64,000 nt of DNA, taken from the NCBI RefSeq assembly GCF_963678635.1, contig NC_087067.1:9161716-9225715 (forward strand), read 5' to 3'. The position numbers and the translations under genes were made by a program. Of this stretch, positions 36,001 through 51,000 are shown one piece after another (the stretch's first letter is position 1; each line of letters starts with the position of its first letter). The notes beneath the pieces are model-generated. The model searched no databases. It saw nothing but the letters and a program-made list of their open reading frames with translations, and had not been told where the DNA came from. This DNA comes from Symsagittifera roscoffensis. Lineage: Eukaryota; Xenacoelomorpha; Acoela; Convolutidae.

Positions 36001-39000
36001 AGTCTCACGCACTAACCATTCAGCCACAGAAGCTTAAAATCCCAAAAAAACTAGCCACCAATAACGCAGCTACATATGCTAATAAATTGCCAATTCCATG
36101 CAACAAAAGTAGCACAAAATACAAAAAGATACAATTTTGCATGTAATAAATCGGAAATCGAGATTTTATTATTGTTGTTGTTTGAAACAAATAGCTTTCT
36201 TCGGTTTACTTGATGAATTAAAAATGCATCAACTATGTAAACTTATAACTACTCGAATGTCAAAGCACATGTTATCAATAAGCTGTAACGGTGCAACAAA
36301 TAGCCAATCATTTTGTATAGCCAATTCGATGAAGCAAATATTGTTGCTTTAAGACTTAGGTTGGAAAAAAAATAAAGTTCGTACTTAAACTCTTTGTTTT
36401 TGTTTCGCATGTGTAATGACTATGAAATAAAAAAAATTCAATAAATCGTTTTTGTCAATAAAAATAGCAACAAAAGACCTAAATATCCAGAACAAAATTA
36501 GTTGCACCATTAAAAACTCAACAAAGAGCTTGTGAATGCTAGCTACACAGAAGCCAAGTTGTCAAAAAAGTGCTTTCTGCGGAACTAAGCAGGGAAAAAC
36601 AAGTAACGACGCATTAAGAGGCCACTAAGTCGATATTAATTAAGCAGAATTTTTTAAGCCGATAAAGACAAAAAAAAATGAAAAAGTAAAATTTTAACAA
36701 ACCGAGCTGGTAAAATTACAACCAATGAGAAAAAAAATCGACCGGATTTTTAAAAAGCTAAGAACAACTTCATTGAAAATTGTTTTCAGCTTAAATGCAA
36801 GAAAAAAATTACATTGAAAAAATTAGAGTAAAAAAGATGAAAAACAAAAAAAAATTAAGATATATCTAATTAAATTCCTGGATTGTTGTAGAATGCAGTG
36901 CAAGTTTTTTGATAGTTCTCTGACATTGATTGTAATGTTGATTGTATGACTTTGTAGCATTTTCAGAAAGATTTGAATTCAATTTTAGCATATGAGTTTT
37001 TATAACGAACTTTCCTCAGAATTTGAATTTTTATTACGAACTTTTTATAACGAGTGGGTTCCCATAACGAGTTTTTTTGTGCAAATTTTGAGTCCATTAT
37101 ATCCACCCCCTACTGTATCTGAAAATATGTTTCAATTTCAAAGCCATTTTAGGGTAGGTAGGATTAACTGTTATAACTATCTTTGATGCTTCTGCTTTCT
37201 GTTCCAGATGGATGTTGATGTTGGATTATCATCACCAAACAAACGAGTTCATGATTATAGCGACGTTTTAACTAAAAACCCTCGGAAGATGGCACGTATT
37301 GAGAAGGTTCTGAAAGCACAAGGAGAATGCGAATATCGTCCGTTCTCTCTAGATGGCGAAGACTTCTTCACCAGAGAAGATCAGCCGTGCTGGAAACCGA
37401 AAGAGGATGGCCTTTTTTTGAAACTGCTAGGATTTATCTTCGGCATCCAAACACATTCAGATATGGGTGAACTTAAGACGTTATTTCGGGATGCTCTCAT
37501 TAAGCCCCTGATGGAAGACGGGCGCTAACTGGGTTATAAGTCGATGTTGGACAATTCACTCCAAACTCCACTTCGAACATTTTCATCAAGGGGTTCAAAA
37601 ATGAAGGCAACAGCGACGCTATTTTGATGTGCAGATGGCGATGGGCGCTCTAGAGATGCCATGCTTCACCTGTGCTGAGAATCTTCCACGTGAGATGCGG
37701 CCTCCTTTGCAACTTCAATTATACGTGATGAATGCTCGTAAGCACATTCCTCAGCGTACGCACGTTCTTAGGTGTTGGTGTTCGAAACATGACATGTATA
37801 ACCCAGAAAATGAAAAAACTGAAACAATTCTGGTGTCCCGGCTTGTTCGAGGTTGGGTGGCGCGGACGCACCGCCGAAACGCTAGTTTTTGTTATACTAT
37901 CGAAACATTTGATGTCAATCGAAACATTGCATCAGGCAACCAAAAATGGCATACTGATTCGAATAAATATGAGACTGTTATGTCATCGGTGTTGTTTATT
38001 GATGTCCGCATTGGTCCGATAGCCTATGAATCCGGCGATCGATCAAAAAACAATGATTTAGATTGGATAATCATTGATGTATCAGAACGATACCACTTTA
38101 TCGTGGCGTCGTCGTCATTTACGGAGAAAAATATCCGTCTAGTACTCAAGAAAGAACTTGCAGTTCCAGGTTTCCAGTTTGTGAGAAGTGAACTTTATCA
38201 TTTGCGGAACTTCTGCCGGCTGGGCGTTCTGAGATGAGCCTTTACACATTATGGTGAGCTTTAAACTTGAACATAAAAAACAAACCATTGAAACTTATCA
38301 TGATTTTTAGAACAATTTTTTCTTCATCATTGCAGGGTACATTAAGTAAAGTTAATGCACTAATACATCATTGCAGGGTACATTAAGTAAAGTTAATGCA
38401 CTAATACATGCAGTTTAATAGAATTATTGCACAGGAGCTTCAACGAAAAAAAACCGGGTCTAGTTGTTTAATAAAAAGTAAGGAACTCGACCTTAGAGGG
38501 AAAAACGGGTTCATTTGTTTCAAAAGAAGTCGAACAAGGTCAATGTATTGCGTTTAGTGTGCCTATATTTGACTTTGAGTGCATAGCACAGACAGTTGGT
38601 CCTTCTAGTGCTGCTAAACTTTTCTGACGCGGGTTTTGAATGTTTAGGTTGGAACACTTGGCCCTGAGGAACGTACGCATCGACTGTTGGGAGATATGGA
38701 CCGACATGTTTCCTGCATTTCCTGAAATATGCGATTATCCTGCTGAGTCGCGCTTTTGGAAGTCAGAACGCCTTCTTTGGTTCGTACTGCCCCTTGAATA
38801 TCCCTTGAACTTAAAATGCACACTTGAATACCTTAAGAATCCTTCGAATTTCATGAGTGATCCCTTGAAAACGACGTTTAATTGTTCACTTGATTCATCT
38901 GTTGAATTTTGCCATATTATGACTGTTAAATGTCAAGGTTTGTTTCTGATAGCAGTGACGGGTTGGATCTGATAGCAGTGGCGGTTTTAGGCGGGAGGGG

Positions 39001-42000
39001 CCTTGCGCAACTAAAAGGGACTTTCCATGCACAAAGCCCAATAAATTTCTAAAAAGGCCTCCGTTTTTTTTTACAACTTATTGCGCTTGCGGTGCTCAAA
39101 AACATTGTTTTCTTTCTGATCCATCTAAAAAGCCGCCCCGCCCCCTCCAAATATGCCTTTTTGTCAAAAAAAGTTATTTCTTGAAAATCCCTTGAATAAT
39201 CCATTGGAAACACTTTGGAATTTGATAACCTTAAACCAGTATGAACCAGGAGGTATTCAAGGGGCAGTCCTGGTTTCAATGGATATTCAAAGGGCAGTAC
39301 GAACCACAGGAAGAGATGAACCAAGACGAGAAGATGAACCAGGAGATAAAACCGTATCGTGTCATGCCTTATGCCATGGTGTGGTAGTTCGCAAGGATTT
39401 TACGCAACAATTAAGAATCTTGAGAAAGAAATTTCTGTTCAAACTGGTGAATCAGAGATTTGCGGAGTTTCGGATCAAGCTTTCTGTGCATCATAGTCTT
39501 CTGTCCCTGGCTTACTCCTCCCGCGCTAGCAAAATACTCGCTTCCAGGATACTTCTAGGGAAAATGGAGGATAAACCGTATCTGGAAAGCTCCAATTCTA
39601 TTATGAGGGTTGGGTATATACAAAGCGGGTTGGGTTTATCTTTTGAAATGGAGCAAATTGCTTATATCACCAATGACTTACAAGATTGCCTGTTAAATGT
39701 CCTCGTTCATAACCAGGCCACGGTCGTAATTGAAAAATGCAAATCAATTTTCGCTGATCTAATTTGGAAACCATTCCGAAAGATGCGCACAATTCGAGTA
39801 TTGAATGGCCGCCCTTCCAGGTACTCTGCGTTTCGCTGTGTAGAATGGGTGAATTGGTCTTTAATTTTACCGCCAACCCAGAAGGTTCATCGTCAACCTT
39901 TCAACAGCTGCTTCAGATCAACAACGATCGTTTCACTTATACGAACGATCAAAAAACTTTTATGATCGAAAACGACAGTATATATCCATAAAAACTACCA
40001 ATAAAAGTTCTTCTAATTATTATGTTCTTCAAATTAGCTTCATTTTTTGTACGCGGTTTGATGAGAAAACTATACACACGCGTAAACATTTAGTAAATTG
40101 GGCATATTAGGCAACAGTCGTCTTCAAAAAAGAATATAAAACAAAGAATTGAAATAAAAAAAAAATCGAAAAATGTTAAGTTTTTTTGCAGTGTTTTTTG
40201 AATTTTTGAAACGTTTGATTCCAAAAAAGCGTTAAAAGAATCAAAGTAGACTACCGTTACCCAATTATAACTAAGTTTTTACGTTTTATATTAAGCTATT
40301 GTAAACTTTCAAGCAATAATAAGACTGCTCGCTCGCTTTATTCGCTCGAAAAAAGACGAAAAATAAAACAATTTCAAACCGGTTTTTTTTCGACACTGGG
40401 AAAACTTTTTCAAATCACGACTGTGGTTTAAATCACGACTGTAAGGGCTTTAATATGATATATCACTCAACCCAGTCCGATCATTATTTGTGGTACCTGT
40501 TTTTGCGTGGAAAACAAAAAGCAAAAAAAAACTAGAACGCACACGAATACAAAGTTCCTCCCCATTTCAATCGTCGGAACAAAAAGTCTTACTACTACAC
40601 TACGCTCGGTAGTGCAAACAAGCAAAAAAAAGAAAAACTAAGCCAAGAAAAAAACCATAATTGCCGGAATCGAACTGCCAGCTGCGATCGAAAAAAAATG
40701 TGGATTCGTAATATAATGCTTCAGTCATTTGTTTAAATAAATGATCTTTTCTTTTTTGTTTTATATTTTGGCTTTTATCTTTGCTGCCGTCTTATTAATG
40801 AGCTGTGGCAATAATCATAACCGGCAAGCTGTGTGATTTGAAATTGGTCAAATTAGTCGACTAACTTTGAAAAACTGGAACTGTTTCGACAATCTTCGCC
40901 ACATCTGGCTGGCTGGATATTGTGATGAGCCTGTCAACCATCCAATCAAATTTGTCTCCACTATTTGAGGGTCTTGGACTTGGATCTACAGAAGCTGCAG
41001 AGGGCTGTGGCTGAAGTGTGGCACTTGCATTAGAATGGATTGGCTCTAAAAAAATTATAGCATAGAGGCTCAGACAAACGAAAAAAAGGTCAAATTTTTT
41101 ACTGGAGATTTTTCAAGTTTAAAGTTTCCAAGAACAACTTGTCATCGTAATATCTTTCAAATTCAAAAATCTTTCAAAATTGAAACCATCTTGATACAAC
41201 TAACCCTATTTGAGAAAAGTGGATCAATGGGTAGTTTTTCATTCCGCTTATGATTCTGAGAACTATTACCCACACTTAAAACAGAAACTCAATCTCGTTT
41301 TTATGCAGCATTTGCACAATTTTTAAGGGATAGCGCAATTTTCCTTCTCTTTAACAAACGAATTTGAAGAGAACTTGAGTTTGAGTCAAAAGTCAAACCA
41401 CGGTCAAATCACAAAAAATATATATACAAATTTTCCGGAGGAGCCTGGTCTTCTTCTAATCCACCCCCCCCCTCTTATTTCACCCCTGGGCAAAATAATA
41501 ATGAACTTTTTGTTTCTACCTGTTGATCCCGGTTGGGTCACTACGTCTTCATCCATTGCAGAATCCATCCTAGCAATGGGAGCATGAGCATCTTCTGACA
41601 ACGCCAACACATTAGTCATCGAGTTCGCTCCACTTCTGTTCTCCCCCGACGACAAGAACACGTCATCGTACTCGCTGGGGATCCCAGGTACACTGAGACG
41701 GTGGTTGACGTTGCTGTTCCCCATGTTTGGCTGCATTCCACTGGTATCTTGGTTGGCCTAAATACAATCTAAGTTGCAACAGATCTTGGTTGGCCTAAAT
41801 ACAATCTAAGTTGCTTAAGACCATCAATCCCCAACAAGCATTGAGATTAGGCTGAGATGTTCAGCTCATTATTCAATATGTTCAGTTTTTTATAGCCAAC
41901 GTCCTTTGTAACTATGATCAAGAACTACATGCTGTTATCCGGCTGAAGGCAAGCACAGGAAATTGATCTCACGTAAATCGGTCTTCTCAAGTTGTTGTTT

Positions 42001-45000
42001 GCTCCAAAACCTTGCAGACTCATCGATTGTGGTAGACTACCTGCCACACCTCCGCCAGCTGATGTTCCAGCTCGTTCATTCTCGTCATGTTGCGAGAAGG
42101 ACGGTTCGCGTGAACTGTCCAGCTCAGACCGCTTCTTCAGGCGCTTCGTCTTCGCTTCTGAACATCAGCATAATCATATTTTATCTATACATCCTTTTTG
42201 GCTTTGAGAGGCTATCAATAAAACGTTCTTTGCAAAAATATGAATGCGTAGCCCCCCTCAATTAGTGTACAGAGAGGCGATGGAAATGACAAAATCCAAG
42301 AAAAAGGTTTGAGAAAAAAAATAATTACAGAAAACAGTCACGAATACAAATCAAAAAGCATCAAATTTGTTCAAGTTTTTACCCAGCAATCAATATGCTG
42401 ACAAAACATAAGTAGACGTCCATTGAGCCGAAAGCAAAGAAAATCCATAAAGAAATGTCAAAAAAACTGAGCAATTTAGTTTTCAAACTTTGATTTTGCA
42501 ACTAACTACCTTAAATTACAAAATCAAAATCAATGATTTATTGCCCTTGAAGCCCAGAGCACTAAGCCTATAAAACATAACCTGAAACCATTTATGCCGA
42601 CTAAAGATTTCAATCGAAAAAACAAAAAACGAAAATATACAAAGTCATGGCTAATAAATCTACAAATGGCAGGAGTGGATCAAAAACACTTGAATCTACA
42701 ATAAAAACTGCCGGCAGCACAAAAAAACTCCACGATGACTAAGAGGACAAAACAGCAGACAAATGAAAGTCGACAACTAAATTTTTCCCGGAAAAAAATA
42801 TCCAGTTCGGCCAATACTCATACTGCAGACCTTGGAGTGCAGAGGCAAGCGCGTTATTTCTCAGCCACATGGGAAGCAACTTATAAAGCAACTTCAATTT
42901 TCACAGATTTGTAAAAACATAGCCAACTGACAGTTAGAAAAGAGTTATGAACACAATGAAACAGGAAAAAACTGACGAACTTTTCATCTTTCAAAATTTT
43001 TGATAAAATAAACCAAACTTGAGAAAACTGGATCTAAGATAAATTTTAATTCCACTGGGAAATCTGAATATTAAAACTCACCTTCGAAACTAAAAGTCCA
43101 TCATCTTTTTCAAGACCTTTGCAATTTTGAAGTTCGATAGTGGCGTTTGCCTTCTTTTTACAGAGGCGAAGCTTCGCTTCGCAAACACTAGCGAGTACAC
43201 GAAAAAAGTAGCTCTATAAAGTGCAAAATAAAAAAAGTAGAAATATGCCTCGAATTCATAAAAACTAGCGTGTACCGCAACACCGGTGCATCGAATTTTG
43301 AAAATCTCATGAAAAACCGTTAATATTTGAAAAAAAAAATCTGCATCTTTCGAGTGTACTCTGACAGCACCGAGTTACTGGGTTGGTAACTTCAAATTTT
43401 GTTTAAAAAAATTTATTCAAATTTTTTTTAATTCGGATTTTTAAAAACCATAAAGTTTTTTATATCAAAGTTCTTTGAAAAAATTTAAAATTAAATAAGA
43501 AACATCAAATCTCGGAATCTAATACCAATTGGGCAGTCGCATTTTGGACGTTAGATTTGCAACTGCTGAGAGAGCTCTAACAGTAAACTACAGCGTTGGG
43601 AATTTCAAACTTTGAGAAACTTCAAAATTAAGTTTTCTAGAAAAAAACCTTTTTTGAAAAAACCAAAAAAAACGCCATATCTCGAAAAAAAAAACTTTGA
43701 GCAGCCACAATTGGAGGCATGATTCGCAACCCCTGAAAGTACTATGATAGACCCCAAATACAGGGTGTTAGGAACTTCAAAAAAAGAAGAAAAATAAATT
43801 CAAGTTTCTGAAAATTTTTTGGAGAAAATAAAAAAAACGTCCTATCAGGAAAACTACAATGACTTGAGCAACCACATTTGAAGGCAAGATTCGCAACCCC
43901 TGAGACCTTGAGCGTACTGTGACAGCCCCCAACTACAGGGTTGTGAAATTCAAATTTAGGAGAAAAAAATCACCCAAAACGTCAAATCTCGAAAACTACA
44001 AGGTTTTGAGCAATCATATTTGGAGCCAAAATTCACAATTCCTGGGAGTACGCTGACAGCAACCAAGTTCAGGTTGGGATTTTCAAATCTTTTGATTTTG
44101 TTTAAATCTAATTTTTATGAAAATTTAAAAATAAATCCAAAAAAAACGTCATATCTTGAAAACTACAGCGATTTGAGCAGTCATATTTGGAGGCAAGATT
44201 CGCAATCCTGAGAATTCCCTGTCAGCTCCCAACTACAGGGTTGAGACTATCACATGTTGTGAACTTTTGAAACGCAACTTTTCTGAATTTTTTTGAAAAA
44301 GTCCCCCAAAAATTGTCGCATCTCATAAACTAAAAGTATTTGGGTATTCATAATTGGAGGCAAAAACCGATACCCCAGAAGAAGCCTGACAGTACTCCAC
44401 TAATGGGTTATTAAATTAAAACTTGGTGAAAAAACTGGAAAATCGCAAAAAAATCTTAACCATTGCAATATACGATATAGCTTAAATATGAAAAAATTCT
44501 TTCGTTGAACATGCAAAAATAATAAGTTGAAAATGCTTAAACATGGCGAGATAGTGATGCCCGCATTTAAATATATAATAGATTCAGCTATGTGTCGGAA
44601 TCGATCCTCAGACCTAGATATTATGAAACTCTCACACTAACCACTCAGCCACGGACGCTCAATAAATCATAAACACTAGCCACAAATAAAGTAGAGAGAA
44701 GATAAGATGAAATTTCCATTGGTACAGATTGTGATTGTAGCATAAGTGAAATAAAGGAACACGTTTATTTGCGAGTTAGGTTAGAAAAATAGAAGGTTCG
44801 TACTAAAACAATAACGCTCGCAAGTGCGCTAGTTCAAACAATGAAAACTAACTGAACTTCAAAATAAAAGTCAAACCACGAGAAAACTTCTTCCGGTAAA
44901 CAAAACAAAAAAATCGCCAAGACTTATAAAAGGGCTTCACTACGTTCATTACTTGTCTAGTTTATTTTTTCAAGTTCCAGATTACAAATACTAATAAAAA

Positions 45001-48000
45001 AATTGCTTTGATTATTTATATTAAAAGTCAGAATAAGCTAGTGAAGTTACTTGAGCACCGTTCGCTCAGTGCAAGCTGCTTGAATAACAATTTCCCACTG
45101 TAAAAACGAAACATCTATTTTTTTCAATTTGTCTCAAATTGCAGCAAAAAGCTTAAAACATGGGTTTGGTGTATATTTGAATGACAGTATATAGTTTGAT
45201 TTTCAACTTATTATGATAACTTCATTTATTTGCAGCATTTAGCCAACTTACATGATGGATTCGACAATCTTTCATTTTCTGCATCAATAGAAAAAAAACA
45301 CAAGAAAATACAGCCTCTTAAAAGAAACATTTATACGGACAGTTCCAATTGTAATCCTGATTAAGATTTTGGTGATACATACCGTCTTTGCTCTGCTGCA
45401 ACTCCCTGTCTGTGTCAGCTTCGTATCCGGGGTCACCTCGATTAACACTACCATTGAAGATATTGGAGGAAAAGTGCAGCTTATCCCTGCCAATACAAAA
45501 CTACTCAAGACAAGAGCAACCGATTTCTGTGCACAGGATGTTCCACCAACGTTTATTACAGATTTTTAAAAAACTTTTAAACAACACAAAAAACATTCTT
45601 ACACACTGATCTTCAAAGCCTATTTTTCCGTTGATACTACAAATTTTTTCATAGCTTAAATAACTGCTCGAACATAGATTTGAAGCAAAAATTCCAAACT
45701 GTTTGTTCTTGACACTGGAAAACGTTGTAGAAATTTTAAATGTCGTTCGAATCACGACTGAAAGGGCTTTTATATGATACATCGCACAAAACATTTCGAT
45801 GAGTATTTATTATCTGTTTTGCATAGGAAAAAATTTAGAAAAAAGACAACAAAACCAAAGACAACGCTCCTCCGTGGAACAACATTTAGACACAGAGACG
45901 AAGTTGCACTTCGCATACACAAGCAAAAACATGAGCAATAACGCTACTGGGAAAAACTGAATGAGTAAAACTTTGAGTCTACAAAGTTTCTTAAGTGACG
46001 CACGCCATTTATGAGTCTACATAATTGCTAAGTGACGGAAGCCAATTATGACGCATTAACAGTACAACTCAAGGCTCTTTTCCAGTTCCCCCCCCCCCCC
46101 CTTGTTAAATTACAAAACAGAGATGTTCAAAAATTGTTCACACGGCAATTTGCATGTTAGAAATGTTATGAAAATTTGTTCAGCTGTTCACGCTGACACG
46201 TTTTAATGCAGTTTATAACATTAAAAATTATTTTAAAAAGACTTTCACGTAATGAATTTCAGAAAAAATGAAAGGGGGGAACTGGAAAAGAGCCCAACTC
46301 AATTTGAAAAAAAAACTAACATACCTCAATTTATAGAGCGGACGCATTTTAATTAGTATATAAAAAAAGTTCATTAAAAACATCCGACCCTGCCCAGGTT
46401 CGAACCTTCTTATTTTGTTGCGAGTCTCCTACCCTACCTCTACGCTACAGAACCATAACACCTTGAAGCTAAAGTGCTATTTGTATTACAATAGTGAGTG
46501 TTAAAATCCTTAGCATTTGCTGTACAAAATCGCTGGTTATTGATCTTATGCATATACTACAAAAAAGGAGCACTTTCAAAACGAGCACTAATATTTGCGA
46601 CTTAGGTTGGAAAAAAAGAGAGTTCGTAATATCACACAAGCTTTGCTTGTGTAAAAAAGAGGAAACAAAGCCGACAACACTTGAACAAAAAAACTTTGAG
46701 CCAAAAAAAAACATTCACAACAATAAACATTAAACACAGGCAAAGCTGCGCTTCGCAAACAATAGCGAGAAAACGACAAAAAGCAGTTCTTCGAAGTAAA
46801 GTAAGTAGAAATCAGCCTCGAAATAGTAAAACTTTTGCTACGTGTCAGATTCAAACCAGAGATGTCGAGATTTCGAGACTCACGTCCTTTCCTCTCGGCC
46901 ACCGACGCTTAAAGCTCGTCAAGCAAAATCCTTTCTAGGGGAAATAAGCCCACAAAAATAAGACTACACTAAAATGCCCGAAAATTTTGAATTTGCTAAA
47001 AAACACAGGTCCCGACTGGAATCAAACTTCCAGGCTTTGTCGTCTCTAGCATAAGATTTACAGCAACTTCGAAGAAAGCTGAAACTTCGAAAAAAAGTCG
47101 TGCTATGGGAACTAAGCCCGCAAAAAATAGAGGCGAAGCTGCAACTTTAGAAACACGAGCGAGAAACAGCAAAGATGCGGCAGCTTTGAAAAGCACAATA
47201 CCTCAATTTTGCACATCAAAATTCGTAATAAAATACACTAAATGTAACCACACTAACTATGCATTTAATAAAAAAGATTGGCTAAAACTAAACTGTGTAT
47301 AAACTAGGAATTTCAAACACCTCGCGAAGTATATCCAGTTGGAAAATTTCAGAAATGAGATTTTAATCATTATACTGTTGTATGGAGATAACCGCTTTTT
47401 TCCTTTCAATTGATAAAAAAGGACCAACTGGGTTAAATCATAACTAATCAAATGTCAAAGCAAGTGTGAATATACTGCTAATGCAGCCTATCAATTCAAA
47501 AGCGCTACCAAACTTAGCACTTTTATTTGCGACTTAGGTTGGAAAAAAAATTGCATCGTACTATCGCACGCACTAAATTACGCTCGCGTAAAAAAACAGA
47601 TAATCCGAAAAAAAAGCAGAAAAACTGTTGTTTGAACAAAACGGTCCCGGCAAGATTCGAACCACAAACTTTTACCGTATCAAACAGGCGCGTTACTTCT
47701 ACGCCAGATTCTTTGGATGATAGATTGTATTTGAATTTATGAAGCAAGGAAAACCACTAAAATTTTCACTTGTTATTTCAGTTAGCAAAGTTGAAAACGG
47801 AGAAAAAGTCTTATACTCAGTTGCAACACCATTGCTAATGGTAAGGGTAAAAACATAGCCAACAGACGGTTAGACGTATAAAAGATTAAGAAAACCGAAA
47901 AATTCGACTGGATATCTTCAAATAAAAACATATATCGACAAAAACTAGCAAGGGCTGTGACTGACTTGTGGCACTTGAATGTGAATGGTGTCGCATAGAT

Positions 48001-51000
48001 AATAACAAATGAGTTGGAAAAGTCAATGAACGCAAGTAAACAGAAAAAAATTAATGACATATTTTATGAAAAAACTTTTCGAAATTAAAGGAAAAAAAAT
48101 AACCTTAAAGCTATTTGAATTTCTAGAACAATTCATGACTAACAATTTTTTGATAAAATCAACCTAATTTCAGAAAACTGGCTCAATAGTTAAATTTTTT
48201 ATTTCGCTGAGAAATCTGAAAACTAAATTTCAATGTCGAAACTAGAAGTCGATCACGTTTTTGTGACCTTTACATTTTTGCTGTTCAACAAAGGAATTAA
48301 CAAAAGAAATGAGCTGAATGGACAAAGAAATGAACACAAGTAAACAGAAAAAAATTAATGACTTAGTTTATGAAAAAACTTCTTTCGAATTTAAAGGAAA
48401 AAAGAAAACCTTAAAGCTATTTGAATTTCTAGAACAATTCATGACTAACAATTTTTTGATAAAATCAACCTAATTTCAGAAAACTGGCTCAATAGTTAAA
48501 TTTATTATTTCGCTGAGAAATCTGAAAATTAAATTTCAATTTCGAAACTAGAAGTCGATCACGTTTTTGTGACCTTTACACTTTAGGTGTTCAACAAAGG
48601 AATTAACAAAAAAATGAACTGAATGGACAAAGAAACGAAAACCTAAACCGCTAAAAAGCTTAAGTGAGCCTGAACAAATTTCAAGACTTTTCCTGAAAAA
48701 AAATCATCACGACCAATAAAAGCGTCTGAACTTTGTTCATCGAATCTTAAACATCGCCTACAGGCTCAAAGAAACCTGCTCTTTTCCACTTTCCCTCACA
48801 CACTTCAAATTTTCGATTTTTTTTTAATTGTCTTGTGTTTTTACGGCTGAATGTGTGATTTTACGATGAAAGGTATCAAGAACAAAGTTTTTTTTACAAT
48901 AGTTAGTTTGTTCATCGTGTAAATTTTCGCTACATTTTGACAAAGTAAAGTTCGTTTTTCAAAACTGAAAGTCAAATGTGGGAGGAGGGGAAGTGGAAAA
49001 TAGTCGAGACATCAAATGAACGGTCAATTTTTTACACTGAATCAGAAATATTTTATTTCTCGACTCTTATGGGGCTTTTGGAGAGCCTTTACTAGTGACA
49101 AAAACCAGACAAGGTTAAAACGGTAAGACATTTGTTCAAATTTGATCGTCCTCATACTTTTGTTCATTCGTTGAGTCACTCTGATCGATATTTTTTTCGG
49201 CGGAAAATTTAAAAAAAAAAACAATAATGAAACCTGAGTTTGGCTGATAGAGAATTCTGTCTGGTCAGACTTGATGGCTGGGATCCCCCTCCACTTTCTC
49301 CTCCTCCGTCCGCCTGACTTATATGACCATGGCCAGCTTCTAAGTTCGAAGTTTGCGAGATATTTCCCGAATACGTCTTAACTTTCGTCTTTTTCGCTTT
49401 TTCCACGCTACGCTCTTTCTTTTTCTCTCCGTTCTTGTCTTTGAACTTTTCTTTGAACCATTTCTTCAAGCTTTTCTAAAATACCATAAAAAATAATATT
49501 CTCCAGAAGTACATGGCTGGTTTAATCATCGGGAAAAACACAAGAAATTGCCAACTTTGAAAGCAAATCACCCAAATTGGATTGAAATTGGACAAAAATT
49601 CGCTTACAATTTTGCCGGAACTAAAGTGCACTATATTTTGCAAAACTAGAACCCAAACTTTGAGACCCCAATAGAGGGTCATTTTGGCCCCTTTTAATCA
49701 ATCAAAAATAGCGCTTAAACTCAGGGGCGAATTTAGGGGGGAGGGGGGGGGGGGGGGGGAGGGGTCGGACGCCCCCTCCCCCCCCCCCCCCTCAGGGATT
49801 CGAACTCCTGCCGACCCAAAGGCAGGAGTTCGAATCCCTGATTTTTTGAAAATCCGTCCCCCCCTCGAGAAAATCCTAGATCCGCCCCTGCTTAAACTAA
49901 CAAGTTTAAAAATAATTATACCATAGTGAACCTTTTAACCAGCCCGGCCAAATTTAAGAATGGGAACCTCATATTGAAACCAACCACAATTTTATTGTCA
50001 TCTGACTGAACTGATGTCCTTGAGCCATTAAATCGGAATCCTGTCGTATTGTTAGATTCAGTCGTGCGCGGAGGCCTCGTGATCGAGTGGTGATTGACAG
50101 TTGCCGTCGACTGCACTCTTCGTATATCCGGGGGTTTTATGCTAGCACCAGTTTTCCTTACACTGGTCCCTTTACTGTCGGATACAGCAACAGGGTTACT
50201 GGTTCCGTCGTTTCCTATCGCCCGTTCTAACTTAGGATCATTGACTCGGTTGTGAACAGTAGGATCTGATTTGGCCCGAGAATGATTAACCACGATGCCT
50301 CGATTCTCGTTGCTAGATCCAGAATTGAATCTAGTATTCCCGCGTAATGTATTCAATTGAGAAGTCTAAAATTATGGGAACTTTATCAGTGACTCATTGA
50401 AGAAACATACCTCACTGCTAAGATCCATGCAGTTTCCATAGCACGCTATATCTTCATACAACACAAACTGGGAAAAGAGTATGTTGAGAATTAAGTCTCC
50501 TTTTCTGAAAGACCTCCGACAAAAACAAGTTTTAAACTCTGAGGCTGTTCCATTTCGGCCGAAGAGACCAGGTCGAATCATTTAGGACTATCGGTCAAAT
50601 CGACAATGTGTAGTTGAGATGTGTTTATGCAATATGAATAGGCACTTAGCAAACTAAATGGTAAACAGTTATCACTTAAAACGCAAAAGGGAAAATTATA
50701 AAGTAAAAACCTGGTACTGTATAGTCAATAACCTTCATTATTTTTTACTCACCGCGACACTCAATGTGTCCTGAAGGAACTATAATTTAGCTAAGATTTT
50801 GTTCCCGCCCAATTTTGACTGCCTTCAGAAAACCTAAGGTGGTATCAAATTTAAACCTTTTTAGTCGTGGTTCGGATTCAATATTTTTAACGTATCACGA
50901 GAATATTTCCGTTTATCAGACTAAATGATACAAAATTTACTATTGACACTGAAGTATCAATTATATTCCAATTCAATTTTCACCTTATTTAAGCTATTTT

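Noticed and set aside
39049-39324. 91-residue minus-strand ORF similar to 38640-38972
   Set aside because: Both come from the inverted CCTTGAATA repeat region.
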